Shown here in pieces: positions 45,656 to 56,838 of a stretch of 64,000 nt of DNA. Source of the DNA: Bimuria novae-zelandiae CBS 107.79. Lineage: Eukaryota > Ascomycota > Dothideomycetes > Pleosporales > Didymosphaeriaceae. The position numbers were made by a program, and so were the translations under genes. Below the pieces are notes generated by a model. It saw only the letters and a list, made by a program, of their open reading frames with translations, was not told the DNA's origin and ran no database searches. Location of the stretch: NCBI GenBank assembly GCA_010015655.1, contig ML976692.1:186001-250000 (forward strand). The letters run 5' to 3'. Every line of letters begins with the position of its first letter. Within the stretch, counting starts at the first letter, position 1.

Positions 45656-46672
45656 TCATAGTTCTACCTGCTCGACTGGCACGTATTGCTTCTCTTCTGC
45701 GCCTACCAACTTGTTTAACCATGTGGCAAGTCTAAGTGCGGCCTTACTGATCTGCAGTTCTACGATAGGAACGCCACCAACGGCGTACCCATCGGTAGCG
45801 AGATCGTTGGATTGGTTCACGCGACTGTACACATAGTCGCACGTCCACTTATTACTCTCTCTTGCCCAGCGCGTCGCGCACTCTACCACTGTAGTCGGCT
45901 CACTGCACGACAACCACATATATGGTGCTTCCCAGAAAAGGTCTTTCCGGATGCGAGAAACGAGGTATTTGAAGAACGGCGCGATGCTCTGATTGGAGAA
46001 GGAGGTGGTGGCGTTGGCAGCGAAGTAGGGGATATAATGGTCCCAGACCTGTTCTGTCAGTCAGCTGTGGAAGCAATTTGTCGCGGTCGGAAGACTCACA
46101 GCGTGGAGCTCGGTTGAAATATTATCAAATCGCACCCTGTAGAAGTTTCCCCCTGCAGCACGCCCTGATGCATGTAGCGGTTGCGCGATATCACCCAGGA
46201 AATGCGACACCCACTTCAAGGCGTACGAACATGTCAAGTTGGCGCCGTTCGCCAGGCTCCCGTCCTTCACATCCGCAATACAGCCCTTCAGTATATCCGT
46301 CTGATTGGCGATGGCAGACACCACACAGCCCCCCGTCGCGCAGTCTCGGTTGTAGAATAGATCGCAGCGTTCAGGCGGGTAGTCGTGAGCGTCGATCCAG
46401 TGCCACTGGTACGAGAAGCGGCCTTCGTCTGTGTGCGCGTAGCCATCGGCCCATGCTGCGGCGCGACCTATGGATCCGTTGTATTGCGGTTCGAGGATGT
46501 GCTCAAGGACAGAGACAGTGTACGGCTCGAGGAATTGCTCGGCCATGAAGCCAATCTGATTGTGCACTGGGTCGGATTAGCGACGAAGTTGTCTGCGATG
46601 CGCTTGCTCACCATCGCCACTCCACGAAACCGTCCCTGCTATCAAGAAGGCTCCAAAAAGGAGATGCTGCAT
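45656..46672 (-). CDS. Secreted S1/P1-type nuclease, 3 exons
   Basis: 306 aa from exons 46672-46612, 46566-46100 and 46048-45656 (921 nt). Introns are 45 bp (GTGAGC, branch GCTAATC, CCAG) and 51 bp (GTGAGT, branch GCTGACT, ACAG). A signal peptide MQHLLFGAFLIAGTVS precedes WSGDVHNQIGFMAEQF, so the mature protein would start at Trp with His at mature position 6, both zinc ligands in S1/P1 nucleases. Further ligand regions are AAAWADGYAH, WHWIDAHDYPPERC, KWVSHFLGDIAQPLH and the late GGNFYRVRFDN...LHAVWDHYIP. It is an extracellular zinc nuclease acting on single-stranded DNA and RNA, with 3'-nucleotidase activity in the family. N-glycosylation sequons (NQT, NLT, NIS) fit secretion. A TATA-like GTATATAC lies near 46774. 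Confidence 0.9.
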
Positions 46673-47512
46673 CTCGTAGATCTGCGGGTGCTTGTAATAT
46701 GAAATCAGAGTATGGAAGGACGATTGTGCTAAGGAGTTTACACTACGACACACGCACAAAGCGAGTATATACAGAGAGGGGACTACAGTATAACCTTACT
46801 CAACTAGCATGCTGGCACCCAGTGTGTCGTGTGTATCAGCGCGCCGGTGAGGCTATTGTTGATGCGCTGCGGCTGTGATGCATGACGCGCCGAGGCCCAA
46901 GCCCGTCATCACTGCAGGTACCGAAGAAGCTAACCGAAATAGGGACGGGGCGACCCCAACGTTATCACGACAAGCATAACTTTCTTAGTCTCGAAAATCT
47001 GGCTATTGTTGATGTCCTGTTCTAATAAACTCGTATTGACTCGAGACAAACGATAATAGTAAGAGACGGAGCTGTCCAAACGGAGGCCAGTGCAAGTGGA
47101 CATGCAAACGGCAAGGCCGGGCAGCGAGAACAGGCGCTCACGTTCGCAGAGACATTAGGATCTTATTAAAATGATTTCTACTCATTGTGCTACTCGAAAT
47201 GCTCAGAAAAGCGCCCTGCGGTGGGCGGCGCTTTCCGCACGGGGCGCTGGATGCAAGACGCTGACCAGCTCAGCTCGCGCCTGCAATCACTGCCACGCGA
47301 CGTCCAAACGGTTGAATCCCTTCACCATAGGCGAGATTGATCTCGTTTCCACACATCTTATTCTTTATTCGTATTCTGATCCCGCTCTCATCCTATCAAC
47401 CTGCCACACTACGTTGTCACAGCTTCGATAAACCATTGCCTCATTCAGCGGCACAGTTCCAAAAGAGGACACGACTTCACACCACACAAACGACCGAGCG
47501 ACCTCCACTGCA
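46673..47512. other. Divergent intergenic region
   Basis: Between the nuclease (minus) and the 118-aa gene (plus). It holds the nuclease TATA-like element near 46774. An 86-codon plus-strand frame at 47171-47431 has no motif and is not supported as a gene. Confidence 0.45.
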
Positions 47513-47869
47513 ATGATCCGGTACGCCTTCAACACCACTGGCGCGCGCATGCGTTCAATCGGCCTCCCCACCATGCGAGCCTTTAGCACCAGCGCTACCC
47601 TGGAATGCAAAGCGCGCGTCAACGATATCCTCGAACAGTTGCAGTCTGTCATTCCTACCGTGTGCAAGACCGTGAAGGAGAAGCCGCTCGATGAGAAAGT
47701 TGTCCGTCGGAATCAACTCATCTGGCTGGTCAAGCACTCCCTTGGCAAGGAGAAGGGAATTAGTAAGGTGTCGTCGCACGAGCTGTCGTGGTCGGCTATC
47801 CCAGAGGAGAAGGGAGGCAAGAAGAACGGTGATCGGGTACATGTCACGGTCTGGCCGCATTTGTGGTGA
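47513..47869 (+). CDS. Small protein of unknown function, possibly mitochondrial (118 aa)
   Basis: Open from ATG 47513 to TGA at 47869. The N-terminus (about 30 residues: MIRYAFNTTGARMRSIGLPT...FSTSAT) is rich in Arg, Ser and Thr without acidic residues and looks like a mitochondrial targeting sequence with an RxFSTS-type cleavage region. The remainder is a compact charged domain (CKARVNDILEQLQSVIPTVC, KPLDEKVVRRNQLIWLVKHS) ending GDRVHVTVWPHLW. I do not know the family. The stop codon overlaps a GTGAGT donor-like site (TTGTGGTGAGTAG), so a further exon cannot be excluded. Confidence 0.5.
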   Translation: MIRYAFNTTGARMRSIGLPTMRAFSTSATLECKARVNDILEQLQSVIPTVCKTVKEKPLDEKVVRRNQLIWLVKHSLGKEKGISKVSSHELSWSAIPEEKGGKKNGDRVHVTVWPHLW

Positions 47870-48721
47870 GTAGTTCTATCTGAGATGAGCGAGGGATACT
47901 GATGGTAGAGTAGGTGAACATCCGGGTTGTCCGTTGAGTCATAGCAGCCATCCTCATGGCAGATAGTATGGAGAAACTCTTTCAACACACCTGAAGCTAC
48001 TCGGTTCACATCGCGACGGTGAGGTTGAGATTCTATCAGGCCCCTTGTCCGTCCATGCTCCCTAATGCTCCGCCCATTCTCCTCCACCATTCTCCAGCCT
48101 GACCCGACTCACGTGGCTTCCGTGATGTCGTCTCGGCCGCCATCTCGTCTCATCTATGCCTATAACATGTTAGTGTCCGCAATACCTCGCCGCTTCATTG
48201 CAAAAATCGTGGGGTAACACAGGTTACAATACACCCCCAAGGCTTCACTGTTGTAGAGGATCGCAAGGAAACACTTACAGCATTCCGGGGCGGGTGCCAA
48301 ACATATGCCTCCCACTCATAGCCTCGCACCAAGGTGCCATCGGACTGCCTCGAATGCACTATCTCGAGTCCATTGCACTCGGCGCGTCGCAGTTGTCCTC
48401 TACACGGTTGTAAGGAACAATTTCATGAGCAATACACATATTATTATATAGCTTATCCTGGAGTAACACAAAAGACTAAGAGAATATAGAACCGAGCTGT
48501 CTTTGCTGAGCCTGTACCTTAACTATTTGAGAGTCTTCGAATGTTTGTAGCCTGCCAATCACTTCCGGGATGAACGCATGACAGGTACGGAAGAAAATCA
48601 GGGACTTCGTGGTTCTTGCACCATGGCGCCATGAACTCCGATTAAGAGTTAAACACCATACTCTAACCACCATTTCCAGCAACAATTCACCTCGCCGTAA
48701 GTCCCACCAACACAATTGCAC
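47870..48721. other. Intergenic region
   Basis: Nothing recognised. An 81-codon minus-strand frame (48476-48721) lies directly downstream of the gene remnant at 48722 and is either its untranslated tail or a frameshifted continuation. See the remnant entry. Confidence 0.4.
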
Positions 48722-48970
48722 TTATTCCGTACCGCAGTCGTCCTCATGCCCACACCGATGCATTCCTTCTCCCACCTCCCAGCACCCCCCTGTGGGTCTC
48801 CCATCCTCCGGTGAGCAATATACCGCAGAGCGAAGCGGAACGTTCATTGCCCTCGCGTACCCACGGACGTCCTCTTGGTTCAGCGCATTCCAGACATCTG
48901 CCTTCATACCCTCACAATCGAATTGGCCTTCGACCGTCTCGCCGTTAAACCTTTCATCAATGTCAGTTCC
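48722..48970 (-). pseudogene. Cysteine-rich gene remnant cut off near a pogo insertion
   Basis: A coding-like minus-strand frame runs from 48970, just after a plausible splice acceptor (GGTGAG|GA), to TAA at 48722. It reads TDIDERFNGETVEGQFDCEG, then MKADVWNALNQEDVRGYARA, then VYCSPEDGRPTGGCWEVGEG and HRCGHEDDCGTE. Cysteine and glycine spacing and the lack of low complexity suggest a real small secreted-type protein exon. Just after the stop, another frame gives CNCVGGTYGEVNCCW, which may be its original C-terminus after a frameshift. The 5' exon is absent: the pogo terminus at 49006 lies 36 bp upstream. The family is unknown to me. Could be a chance frame, but the pattern is unusually protein-like. 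Confidence 0.4.
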
Positions 48971-49005
48971 TCACCAAAATTTCAAGCACTGTCGCACCCA
49001 CCATA

Positions 49006-50005
49006 CCGTGCCCGACGGGCTCGTGCACCGCGCGGGCTCGTGCACCACCCCACCAAACAACGCGTCCATCTCGACTTTTTCAACACGCGATAACTACACC
49101 ACCATGGCACCAATTAACAAGGCGATTGCAGATTTAGAATCGCGTGAAGCTGGCGATAATTTTAGCATCCGGGGTATCGCGAAAAAATATGGTATATCGC
49201 ATTTAACACTTAGCCAAAGGTGGAACCACCAGACAGGCCCTCGGGCAGCCAGGTACGCCGCGCAACAACTACTCAGCCCACAATAAGAGGAGGGACTCGT
49301 GGAGTATATTAGAGGGCTTACGGCTCGTGGGCTACCTCCTACAAGAGCTATAATACAAAATTTCGCGTCTAATATATCGAAAAAGCATGTCGGAGAGGGC
49401 TAGGTTTTGCGTTTTATTAACCGTAACTACAACTATCTTATCTCTAAATAGAGCGCTGGCATGGACGTTATACGCTACTAGGCTAACTTATAACGTAAGT
49501 ATAAGTTGTACTTTAACCTCTTGCATTATAAGATTGTTTAGTATAAGGTAGAGCCTTATAATACCTATAATATAGATGAAAAGGGCTTTATGATTAGTAT
49601 TATAGGACGCTTAAAACAGGTGTTTAGTTAGCTTTAATAGGAGGAAAAGAAGGTCCGAACAGCGCTTTAAGATAGCTCTCGAGAGTGGGTAATAGTTATA
49701 GCAACTATTAGAGTAGATAGGAGTGTTTTATCGCTAGCCTTTATATACTCGTTAGCTAACTGCACACTTTAAGCCTTATAGGTAGCTTAAATTAAAGTAG
49801 GAAAGCATAGTGTGTTTATAAGCTCCTTACTAACAGGATAGACGAATAATGATATTAGATTGGCCTGGTTAGAGCAGGTTTTCGACCGCGAAACAAAGCA
49901 AAAAGCACGCCTTAGCCGAGCTTAGCGCCTCCTTATACTCGATAGCCACGGTAGCTACCTCTTAATAGACTTTATTAAATACTGCAAGGCTTATAAAATA
50001 CTGCT
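49006..50005 (+). mobile_element. Pogo/Fot1-like transposon, 3'-truncated
   Basis: The left end CCGTGCCCGACGGGCTCGTG follows TA (49004-49005) and carries CGGGCTCGTGCAC twice, 17 bp apart (49016 and 49033). The transposase starts at ATG 49104 (MAPINKAIADLESREAGDNF) with the helix-turn-helix IRGIAKKYGISHLTLSQRW. An intact 61-codon start is followed by stops. Later blocks are YNIDEKGFMISIIGRLKQVF near 49570-49630, TNNDIRLAWLEQVF near 49845 and LLILDSHGSYLLIDFIKYCK near 49930-49990. The sequence stops resembling the family after about 50005 and no right terminal repeat is present, so the 3' third is lost. The changes are RIP-like. Confidence 0.82.
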
Positions 50006-50380
50006 GGCCGTGTCCCGTTGCAAGAAACCCGCAAAGTATCTACAACACGCGCATTAGCACAAACAAACACATTTGTGCATATATACCTAGCAGATTAACT
50101 CGCTTTTTATGCGGCAGAGCACATACGAAGGTATGTGGTGTCCAAGAAATGGTCAGCCACTCTCACTTCACCTTCACCGCGGATGCCGTCCTCAAGACGC
50201 GTTCTCCGTCCCTCCAACCTCACTTCACCTTCACTTTTCCCGCCTGACAGCGCTCCTCAAAACCCTTCCTATATATACAATTTCCACTCCAAACCACCTT
50301 CCCTCCACCAACCACCATCCTGTATACATCCTCTCTCTCCGCCTGCGCGCGCACGATCAGAGCCCTCCATATATACAACG
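50006..50380. other. Upstream region of the 115-aa gene
   Basis: CT-rich from about 50155, with TCACTTCACCTTCAC twice (near 50160 and 50219). It contains CCTATATATAC near 50266, about 110 bp before the proposed ATG, and a second CATATATACAAC just before it. These look like promoter elements. A longer in-frame ATG at 50135 exists, but the extension is Pro/Ser low complexity. Confidence 0.4.
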
Positions 50381-50728
50381 ATGCCCTCCTTCCAATTCGT
50401 CTTCTACGATGGCTCCTCCGACACCTTCTCACCGACGCCTCCGCAACCGGAGGTTCCCTTGCCCGCCGTCCATCCGCTCCGCAATGTCTACTTCGACACG
50501 ACGAAGGACTTCACCTACAAGCACAAGCGCAGCATCGGCAATGGGATTCTTTGGCTGCCCTTGCACTCCATCACAGCGGCGTTTGCCTGCGGGCACGGCA
50601 CTTTTCTGCCTGCGCCGGACATGGTGCCGTTCGTGAAGGTCTTCAAGGGCTGGCATATGTATGATAATCTGCATTGTTCGGTAGAGCTTGGCTGGACGGA
50701 TAAGGATGGGAGAGTTACCACAAGATGA
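50381..50728 (+). CDS. Hypothetical protein (115 aa)
   Basis: Reads MPSFQFVFYDGSSDTFSPTP and ends VELGWTDKDGRVTTR with TGA at 50728. I do not recognise a family. The region after residue 25 is compact, with aromatic and His/Cys residues (YFDTTKDFTYKHKRS, CGHGTFLPAPDMVPF, GWHMYDNLHCSVELGW), suggesting a small soluble domain. No signal peptide or membrane helix. The start at 50381 was chosen over 50135 because it follows a TATA-like stretch and the upstream extension is low complexity. No intron is evident. Confidence 0.5.
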   Translation: MPSFQFVFYDGSSDTFSPTPPQPEVPLPAVHPLRNVYFDTTKDFTYKHKRSIGNGILWLPLHSITAAFACGHGTFLPAPDMVPFVKVFKGWHMYDNLHCSVELGWTDKDGRVTTR

Positions 50729-51198
50729 ATATGAATAGAAAGCGTTGTTTTCTTTTCACGTTTGCACAGTGTGGTAATTGATAATTAATGTATTATATAG
50801 GAACAACGAAGTTCGATTTGCTAGAGCACATGTGCACAAGAACGGGATGGAAATGGTGTACCCGAGGGCTGGTGTGACGCTGGTTCGGGCCTATGAGTGG
50901 GAGGTATTTGTTTTCCATCCGTTATCTTAGGATGGGATACTGAGGCGAAGACATGGGGGCGTATTGTACCGTGTGTCACCCCAGGGTAGCTATGACGAAG
51001 CGGTGAGGTAGTGAAAAGGTATGGGTAGCATGCTTTGGTAGGCATAACAGTGAACAAGCACTATTGAGAATAAGACGGGGATTGAGTACCTACAAGCATC
51101 GTGAAAATAGAAGCATTGAATACAATCAAAGACTATGTGCTCATGGGTATCATGTTAGGCAGGAATGTTCAACACCATCCACCCACCACGCAAACATA
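50729..51198. other. Convergent intergenic region
   Basis: Between the 115-aa gene and the 3' end of the glucosyltransferase gene. I see no gene, repeat or structured element. Confidence 0.45.
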
Positions 51199-54100
51199 CT
51201 ACGCTGGCCCGCCCGCGCTCTCGCCACTGGTATCTCTACCCTGCGCCACCCTCTGCCTGTGCTCTTCCTCTGCGAGACTCTGCTTCTTGACATATTCCAT
51301 GACGATGTCCTCCTCGGTCCTTTGCTTCTGCAGATTCGACTCGTGATCCTGGGCTGCACGCTCGCTCTCCTCGATCGCCTTGCGCAAGACTTCTTCCTCG
51401 TCGTCTTTGTCACCACCGTCTTCCCGTACTTTTTCGGCCCCGTGCGTCCCCGCGATGGTCGTGTAGTACTCGTCCGTTCCTTGGCCGTGTAACTGGTGGA
51501 GTTTCTCTGACTCGGCAAGAATGCGCTGGTAGTCCGCATCGTCTTCGGTATCATTGCTATCCCATTCCGAATCCGTGCCATGCTCTCTCCTTGCCCGTGA
51601 CGTCTCAAGCATGCTCTTGCATAGCGCTTCCTCGAGGATGCGCTGCTCGTCCTGAGAGATGCCGCTCTTCTGGGCTTCTTCCATGCTGGCGGCCATTGCT
51701 CTCTGCAGCGCTTCTTCCTCCGTCTCGTTCTTCTGGGGCTCCCGTTGTAGCTCCATCATCGAGGCGCGGATCGCGCGTGCGATGAGTTCGTCATCGTCGG
51801 TATTTCCGCGCGAAGTCTCGGCCACAGAGGCACTGATTGCAGCTTCAAGTTCCGCTCGCTCTGCTGCTTCGTCATCGACCCCTTGGCTCTGGTGAGAAGG
51901 CATACGATGCGGATGCGGAGGTGCCTGTTCGGGGTATGTGCTTGCGAGACCAAGATGTTGGAGGGGTTCCTGGATCTCTCTGCTGGATCTTGCCGCCCCG
52001 GCGCTGCCAGCCGTATGGGTACGGAGGATCGGTTCGGGCAGGTCTAGTGAGCCCCTGCCGTCGGTGGCGTAGAGACGAGGATCGCGCGCACCCGAACCCT
52101 CCCGTTTCTTAAGTTTCTCCAAAAGGCTCGTCTTTCTCTCTCGGTTCTCACGCATGAAGCTATGCAGCGCTTGCAACTGCTCATCCCCAGGGTTCGACTT
52201 TTTCTTCACGTTTGTCTTGATATTTCTCCACGCGTTCACCATATCCGTTTTCTCGGCCTGCGATAGTACGGATGTTTCATCGTAGCCTTGTGAGATGCGC
52301 GCTGCGATGATGTAGTTTTGTACGTTCGAGCCCTTATTCTTTAGCATTTCCTGGTAGAGTCCTTTCATGGCGTAAGCAGGGACCGACCAAGCGCCACCCA
52401 TGACACGTAAGGGGACGCTGAAGATACCGCGACCGACGCCTTTGACAAATCCGACGCCGCCTTCTTTCTTGGCGCCTTTGTAGGGGTCGGTCACAATGCC
52501 GGCGATGCCGTCGTAGAGCCCGAAACCGAATTGCTGTTGAAATGCTGTCAGACGCCAAGACTGCCAGTAGTTGGGACCTGACTTACTTTGGCGGCGGTCT
52601 TCAATCCACTCTGAAAACCAGTGACCTTGTCAACTTGCCTCACCTCTCCACCGTACAACTTTGGCATGTTGTGGAACCCTTGCGCAATGTTCATCGAAAA
52701 GTCCAGCGGTGATTTGAACCCTGCGCCAACGATCCTGCCAACTCCTTTGCCAGTACCGACGATAGACTCCTGGTTCATCTGGAACATTTTGTCACTGAAC
52801 CCAGTCTTATCGGTATAGACCGAACCCGACTTATCGCGCAGCTCCGAACCGGGCGCTGCCGCTGCGCGGGTCTGACTTGATCTACGGCTGTGGCTGGGGG
52901 AACGTGGACAGAAGCGATCTCGTGAAGGCGATCGAGAGTGTGATACCTGAGAAGACTGTCGCATTGCTTGGGCCATGAAACCTGACCGATTGCTGTCCGC
53001 ACGAGGGCTGGTGGGGTCGCTCGTGACCGGAACTTGGGACATACTTCCCTCAAGACCATCTGGTGTACCTGGTCTTTGCGTGAGTGACGTGCTGCTGCTT
53101 GCATCACGGGATCTAGCGTCTTTAGGTACAGGCTCGCGGCCAGCTCGCGAGCCACTTTCAGGTGTATCGCCTTCCTCACTTTGTTTTGCTTTACCTTTGC
53201 CCTTGCGCGAGTCTGGATGAATGTTGAGGAGTTTCAATGTCTCGATTGGGAAATCCGCAACCCCCATCATCACTTGTCCGGCTGTGCCAACGATCGCAGA
53301 GGCAGCACCTGTGACTGGGTCCCAAGGGCCTTCATCTGGAATGTATTCGCGTGGTCGGAAGCTGTTGTTGTAAGCCTGTGTTGATTTGTTCACTTGCTTT
53401 GGCTTACAGTTTGAGATCGGAGAAGCTGAGCTCGCCCTCTTGTGTCAGTACGGTAGCAGCTTTGGCGCTCAAACGGACCTGTGTGCGCTTGACTCTCCAG
53501 ACAGCAGGGTGATTGGGAGCCACGGCACACCTCAAATCCTCGTATTTGAGCGTTTGATGAAAAGATTGAGCGCCAATTTGGGCTCCCTGCTCTTTTGAGA
53601 TCCTGGCAGAAAGTTGCGCTGCCTTCTCGAGTGACTCTGGCTTCAGTGCCTCCTTGATGGCGTTTGCAAGCTTTTCTGCCGAAAGGTCCTTGTATGGGAT
53701 TGGGTCGGGACCAGCTCCAGCCTTGGCCACCATGGCCCCCCAGAAAGGCTGGTCTCCAAAGAAGGGTACAACAACGGTGGGCCGCCCTGCGGCGATACCG
53801 GCGGCTGTCGTACCAGCGCCACCGTGGTGCACGACGGCTGCAACGTGCTTGAATAACCAGTCGTGAGGCACGTTGCCGAGCATGAAGACGCCTTCGGGTA
53901 CGTTCAGATCATCACCTCCGAAGCCACCCCAGCCTTTTGAGACCAAAGCTCGCCGTCCCGTCGCCTTCACCGCGTCAAAGATGAGCGTCGTCATAACATT
54001 CGGGTCGTCCACGACGATTGAACCAAATCCGATGTACACTGGTGGTTCACCAGCTGCCAGGAAAGCGGCAAGGTCTGGTGCAGGCGTGTAATTAGTCGCC

Positions 54101-55549
54101 AAGTTGAGGAAGAAGAAGCCGGCGATGGAGATGTGGGGTGCCCAATCTTTGGGTTTCGGTATCAACGCAGGCGACCTGAGCATTGTCAGCAGACTCGGAG
54201 GAGCAGGATAGCCGGGCCGAAACTACCAGCAATATGTGTGCGGGATCTTTAGCCGTTCCAACATGGCAGGGCTAGACAACAAGCTTATGGGATCTAGACT
54301 AAGGAGCTCTTTGCGGAATCTGTTGATCAGATCGCCCAAGCCCTGCCAGGTCAGCATATCAACCAGGATGTAGGACATGAAGTTGGTGATGTTTGCATCT
54401 GTGTTGGTGGATTGGATGTTGGCGAGCGGATGTGGGAATTGCTGCGTCGGTGACCATGGCATGCTATCAGGGTCAGCGCTGTAGTGAGTAACAGATGCGG
54501 TCTTCTTACGTGAACATGATGTGCAGTGGTATGCCCAGTTTCTCAGCGCAGTGTATGTGACCAAAGCTAGGCGGATTTGCAATAATGGCATCGGCAACGA
54601 ACGTCTTTTTTAGTTCGTCCGGAAGCTGATCCTCGATTCCCATCCACTCCTCGACAGTCTGCTTGAGCGGATCGACACTGAGCCCGTCCCCAGTCTCGAT
54701 GCACGACCGCCATGTCCCTCTTAATATTTCAGCAATACCTCTTCTCCGCTTGCCCACCTCGCCGCTACGCAGCGTGTCGAAACCAGGCATCAGACCAGGG
54801 TTCTTGACCATGAAGGCCATGAGCTCCGCCGGATCGCCGCCAATGCTGAAGAATTCCAGTCCATTCTCGCTAACAAAGTCTTTGAATGTTGCGTGTGTCG
54901 CCAAGCGCACGCGATGGCCGTACGTCTCCTTCAGCACCTTGCCCAGCGCGACAAACGGCTGCACGTCTCCTCGTGAACCCACCACTTGTATGACGATATT
55001 CAGCGGCGGTGGCGGCTTCTGACCGGGGGCTCCTCCGAGCGATTCGGGGATGTAAGGGGGCGGCGGTGCGGGTTCTTCCTGGGCGCGGGTGAGCTGGCGT
55101 TGGAGCTGGGGTGCAATGAGCTGCGACAAGCCGCGAGTCTTCTGGTCGATGTTGATGTTGACTCGGCCATCAGCTGCGACTGTGGCGTTTGCGCCGAGCT
55201 GGTGGCCCTCGTCTGAGATGGTTCCTGGAAATTCGCTGTATGCGGGTGGAGGATGGTCGACGTGAGCGGCGTTTTCTTCGTGTGCGATGGAAGCCAGGTC
55301 GTGGTGGCTTTGCGTAGCAGTTCTGGTAGCGCATTAGCGCTATATAGGTAGGGGATGCAGGCGCTCATACGGTCGGGAGAGGCCCTGCGCTTCTCCTAGG
55401 CGGTAGGAGCTCGCATAGGAAGACCCATTAATGTTGTTCTCGTTCCTAGGCTGCTCTTGCCCGTTTTCACTGTATGCTGGTGGGTGTAGTGGGGGCGAGG
55501 ACTGCTGGTCGCGTCGCGCGTCCCCGCTATTGTGCTCGCCGTCCGTCAT
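51199..55549 (-). CDS. Sterol-glucosyltransferase-like protein with C-terminal UIM repeats, 6 exons
   Basis: 1368 aa from exons 55549-55371, 55322-54510, 54463-54227, 54175-53408, 53361-52587 and 52533-51199 (4107 nt). The five introns are 46-53 bp, each with GT..AG and a CTNAC-like branch. The N-terminal about 160 residues are Pro-rich (PPPAYSE, PPPPYIPESL). The GT28 domain starts LNIVIQVVGSRGDVQPFVAL near 167 and continues GHRVRLATHATFKDFV. The UDP-sugar-binding domain holds PPVYIGFGSIVVDDP and HHGGAGTTAAGIAAGRPTVV near 525. A middle region (FRPREYIPDEGPWDP on, about 668-1130) contains helices and a Ser/Arg-rich stretch. Then UIM-like helices occur near 1145, 1170, 1195, 1220, 1303 and 1330 (ELIARAIRASMMELQ, EEALQRAMAASMEEAQ, EEVLRKAIEESERAA). 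No PH or GRAM domain as in Ugt51/Atg26 is seen. Likely glucosylates sterols at membranes. Confidence 0.88.
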
Positions 55550-56838
55550 AGTGCGTCAATGTCAAAAAGGCAGTCGTAGGGGTATCATGGAGGAAGACAA
55601 CCACAAAAAAAAGAATAGCGACAACAAGGAGGACTAGGAAAGCAGGAGCTGAAGTAGGTTGCAGATCACCTACGTAGGGCAGCGCGTAAGGCGTCGGGTG
55701 GTAGTCATGCACTTCTGTGCGACTGTTTGTTGGGTCCCCGCAGCGGGGCTTGCGGCCCATTCACTGCCTCATTGGCCGACTCGCCTACGCGCGGCTTGGT
55801 CAACAACGCGTTCATCTGGACCATTACAAGATCACTCTGGAGGCGGTTGTTTTTCGCCATTTCCCTCATCTGGTTCATTGCAGCGATCGTATCTGCACAT
55901 ATTCTTGCCTACGTTAAACGACTTTACGAGCGTCTAGTCTCCACGTCTGCGCAAGGCGAAAATCTCGCGCCCTTCACATTTACGGGATGCCCGTATTGTA
56001 GCATCTGGATGCCGGAGAGCTCTTTATAAAAGCACCTATCGCGCACAGGCAACCACATTAAGACGCAGTATTCTTCTCCAAGCGTAAACAATCCGAGATC
56101 GCTCATCATGCGTTAGGATGGAGTCTCCATACTGCCGCGTCATGGGTGCTACTAGAAAGGGCCTTCCTTGCGAGTTTCCAACGTTTCTTGGACAAACCCA
56201 ACCGCAGCGTAGAGACGCGGAAGCTCTTATGTCTGTATAATGCTTCCATTTGTCGTCTTTGTATCTGGATTGCGGTTGCACACTGCTTCTTCCAGCGATG
56301 CTCCTGCATACCTATTTATAACCAATGAGCTGCAGTCGCCCCGCTGGGGCTTGAAGCGTCACGTTACGTGCGCAGGTCTCCATCAGCTCAGCTCCAGCCT
56401 TACGGCTCCATGGCTTCAACATGACCCGCATCACCTCAAACATCTTGACATACTATAACATTAAGGAATAGGACAATCGTATACAGTATGTGAATGCGAA
56501 AAGGTGCCCGTAGTATCCTGAAGCATTACCATATGCCATACCCCCATCCTACCCCGCAAAAGAAGCAAGAGCGATCCTCCATTTTGTATAACACAACAAC
56601 TAGCAGCTATCCTCGCTCACGGCTCGGCGTCCCAGGCTTCTCTAGACTCATCGCACCTGGCCACAAGACTCGTTCAAGTCATTCACCTTCACCCTTACTA
56701 GTGCCGTTGCTCTCTCTTGTCGCCTCCTTCCGCCAAAACAAACGCTTCGCCAAGCAATATCCGTATCCGTGCGTCAGTCCCCAACATGCGCCCACGGCAA
56801 TCGCACCGAAATAGACGACTAAGCAAATATCGCCTGCC
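55550..56838. other. Divergent intergenic region, about 1.3 kb
   Basis: Between the glucosyltransferase (minus) and rhodopsin-like (plus) genes, so it holds both promoters. An A-rich run (CACAAAAAAAAGAATAGCG) lies near 55602. Frames of 60-106 codons on both strands have no motifs. I see no repeat and no RNA gene. Confidence 0.45.

Noticed and set aside
50006..50025. CCGTGTCCCGTTGC as a right terminal repeat of the truncated pogo at 49006
   Set aside because: It resembles the P1 end only for about 8 bp, is in the wrong orientation for a right end, and lacks the doubled motif.
50135..50380. N-terminal extension of the 115-aa protein
   Set aside because: Pro/Ser low complexity that contains the TATA-like promoter sequence, so it is more likely untranslated.
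55659..56029. Cluster of overlapping plus-strand frames of 66-100 codons
   Set aside because: Three frames are open over the same stretch with none showing a motif. This is chance openness in a divergent promoter region.
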